Shown here: piece after piece, positions 62,948-64,000 of the stretch
Layout: every line of letters starts with the position of its first letter
Numbering within the stretch: position 1 is the stretch's first letter
Source: Mesorhizobium sp. B2-1-1
GTDB taxonomy: Bacteria > Pseudomonadota > Alphaproteobacteria > Rhizobiales > Rhizobiaceae
Assembly (NCBI RefSeq): GCF_006442975.2
Contig: NZ_CP083955.1
Span: forward strand, 310,001 to 374,000
Length of the DNA stretch: 64,000 nucleotides
Direction of reading: 5' to 3'
Made by a program: the position numbers and the translations under genes
Notes under the pieces: model-generated
Told to the model about the DNA's origin: nothing
What the model saw: the letters and a program-made list of their open reading frames with translations, nothing else
The model's database searches: none

Positions 62948-63936
62948 AGAACATTCCCCCGCTTGCTCTCACGATGGGCGACGCCTCCGGCATTGGACCG
63001 GAGATCGTGGCGAAGGTGCTTGCGAAGGGCGGCGAACGCGTCGTCGTGTTCGGCAGCTATGTTGTCATGCAGGATATTGTACGCCGGCTCGGGTTGAACA
63101 TCGAGGTGCGACGCATCAACGCTGCCGATGCAGCTCAATTCGAGCCGCGGCGAATTGAAGTTATCGAAACCACCCGCATTACCGGGTCCCCACCAATCGG
63201 GCGTATCAGCGCGATCTCCGGGCAGGCGGCCTTCGACGCCATCGTTGCAGCGATCGCAGCAGCGAAGTCCGGACAAGTGAGCGGCATCGTCACGGCCCCG
63301 ATCAATAAAGAGGCGATGGCCAGCGCGGGAATCCGCTACCCCGGCCATACCGAAATTCTGGCCGACTACGGCTGCGCCAAGCGCGTGGCGATGATGCTTG
63401 CGAACGATGACATCCGCACGGTGCTCGTCACGATCCACACGTCGCTGAGCAAGGCGATCGAACAGGGCGATTTCGACGCTCAGCTATCCGCCATTCGGCT
63501 CGCCCACGACGGTGGAAAAGCTCTCGGCTTCGCGATCCCGCGTGTCGCCGTAGCAGGTCTCAATCCGCACGCAGGTGAAGGCGGCCTCTTCGGGGACGAG
63601 GAAATCCGGATCATACAACCTGCAATCGACGCGGCCCGAGCCGAGGGCATCGACGCCACTGGCCCTTATCCGGGCGACACCGTCTTCATGCAAGCACGTC
63701 AAGGCCGATTCGATGTTGTGGTGGCACAATACCACGATCAAGGGCTGATCCCTGTGAAGTATCTCGGGCTGGAAAAGGGCGTGAACATCACGCTTGGCCT
63801 GCCGTTCGTCCGCACCAGCCCAGATCATGGCACGGCCTTCGACATCGCGGGCCGGGGGATTGCAGACCAGGCCAGCTTGGAAACGGCGCTTGCCTACGCC
63901 AAGCGGCTGGTAGCGGCGCGAACCAAAACGAACTAG
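62944..63936 (+). CDS. PdxA-family 4-phospho-acid-sugar dehydrogenase (PdxA2-like)
   Basis: A 330-aa enzyme. LTMGDASGIGPEIVAKVLAK, YPGHTEILADYG (metal His), GLNPHAGEGGLFGDEE (metal His), AQYHDQGLIPVKYLG and FVRTSPDHGTAFDIAG are all intact PdxA motifs. In this context, next to a DUF1537 kinase, the likely reaction is NAD-dependent oxidation and decarboxylation of 4-phospho-threonate to dihydroxyacetone phosphate, not vitamin B6 synthesis. The ATG overlaps the kinase stop (ATGA). Confidence 0.88.
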   Translation: MKNIPPLALTMGDASGIGPEIVAKVLAKGGERVVVFGSYVVMQDIVRRLGLNIEVRRINAADAAQFEPRRIEVIETTRITGSPPIGRISAISGQAAFDAIVAAIAAAKSGQVSGIVTAPINKEAMASAGIRYPGHTEILADYGCAKRVAMMLANDDIRTVLVTIHTSLSKAIEQGDFDAQLSAIRLAHDGGKALGFAIPRVAVAGLNPHAGEGGLFGDEEIRIIQPAIDAARAEGIDATGPYPGDTVFMQARQGRFDVVVAQYHDQGLIPVKYLGLEKGVNITLGLPFVRTSPDHGTAFDIAGRGIADQASLETALAYAKRLVAARTKTN

Positions 63937-63957
63937 ATTCGAAAGGAACCACCACCG

Positions 63958-64000
63958 ATGGGGTTACGCTTTATCTTCATGCTTACGCGCAATGACCGCA
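63958..64000 (+). CDS. Start of a gene cut by the window end
   Basis: MGLRFIFMLTRNDR is all that is visible. AAAGGA lies about 11 bases before the ATG, and it follows the PdxA-like gene by 21 bases, so it is probably part of the acid sugar operon. I do not recognise the family from 14 residues. Confidence 0.6.
   Translation, partial: MGLRFIFMLTRNDR

Noticed and set aside
62944..63936. Vitamin B6 biosynthetic PdxA
   Set aside because: The overlap with a DUF1537 kinase and the LysR context indicate the catabolic PdxA2 type.

Overview
The window looks like chromosome or large-replicon DNA of an alphaproteobacterium of the order Hyphomicrobiales, most likely Mesorhizobium. The GC content is high. 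A DUF768 protein, a family I know mainly from Mesorhizobium, sits at 21.0-21.2 kb. DUF982, DUF6894, DUF3618 and DUF1003 proteins, a HisKA_2-type histidine kinase and alphaproteobacterial promoter signatures (GGAAC-N16-CGTT and GTTC-N7-GTTC) point the same way. I found no rRNA, tRNA or CRISPR array.

Region 1 (1 to about 30 kb) is an accessory stress island. It holds a manganese catalase, two DUF892 ferritin-like genes, an SDR/DoxX/DUF2269 redox operon with a ligand-less Rieske-like protein, a thioredoxin-reductase-like flavoprotein, a SemiSWEET, a DUF3618/holin/anchor envelope operon, an alpha/beta hydrolase, Ku, DUF6894, DUF1003, a phospholipase-D-like protein, a low-affinity iron permease, a Crp/Fnr regulator, a PAS/GAF HisKA_2 kinase with a single-domain response regulator, an EF-hand protein, many small genes and a GGDEF/EAL protein. 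At least ten genes or operons are preceded by GGAAC-N17-GTT, three of them by perfect GGAAC-N16-CGTT, the signature of the general stress sigma factor EcfG. I infer that the island is one general-stress-response regulon. Much of it is also decaying. DUF892, the SDR-DoxX fusion, the hydrolase, the PLD protein, the EF-hand protein and Ku each carry one or two small indels or a truncation, and fragments of DUF4142, M20 peptidase, SDR, Crp/Fnr and IS630 genes are scattered through it.

Region 2 (30.8-33.2 kb) is a small sugar locus: a GH39 glycosidase and an SDR, separated by the scar of a GMC oxidoreductase. Region 3 (33.9-38.7 kb) is a complete, overlapping five-gene branched-chain-amino-acid-type ABC transporter (binding protein, two permeases, two ATPases).

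Region 4 (39-45.8 kb) is a mosaic of small genes: a membrane-anchored hypothetical, an ECF sigma/anti-sigma pair, a zinc-ribbon protein, and a cassette of small prophage-like genes behind a LexA (SOS) box. Several of these small genes are frameshifted.

Region 5 (45.8-60.1 kb) is a nitrogen-compound catabolic locus. A Dpp-type peptide ABC transporter with a fused double ATPase is followed by a PuuB-like FAD oxidase, a second DAO-family oxidase, an ornithine cyclodeaminase-family enzyme, a D-threonine-aldolase-like PLP enzyme, an aldehyde dehydrogenase and a double GNAT protein. It is interrupted by a dead IS481-type transposase and by C-terminal tails of lost oxidases. Region 6 (60.9-64 kb) is a LysR regulator divergent from a four-carbon acid sugar kinase and a PdxA-family dehydrogenase, which suggests threonate or erythronate use. 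It runs on into a gene cut by the window end.
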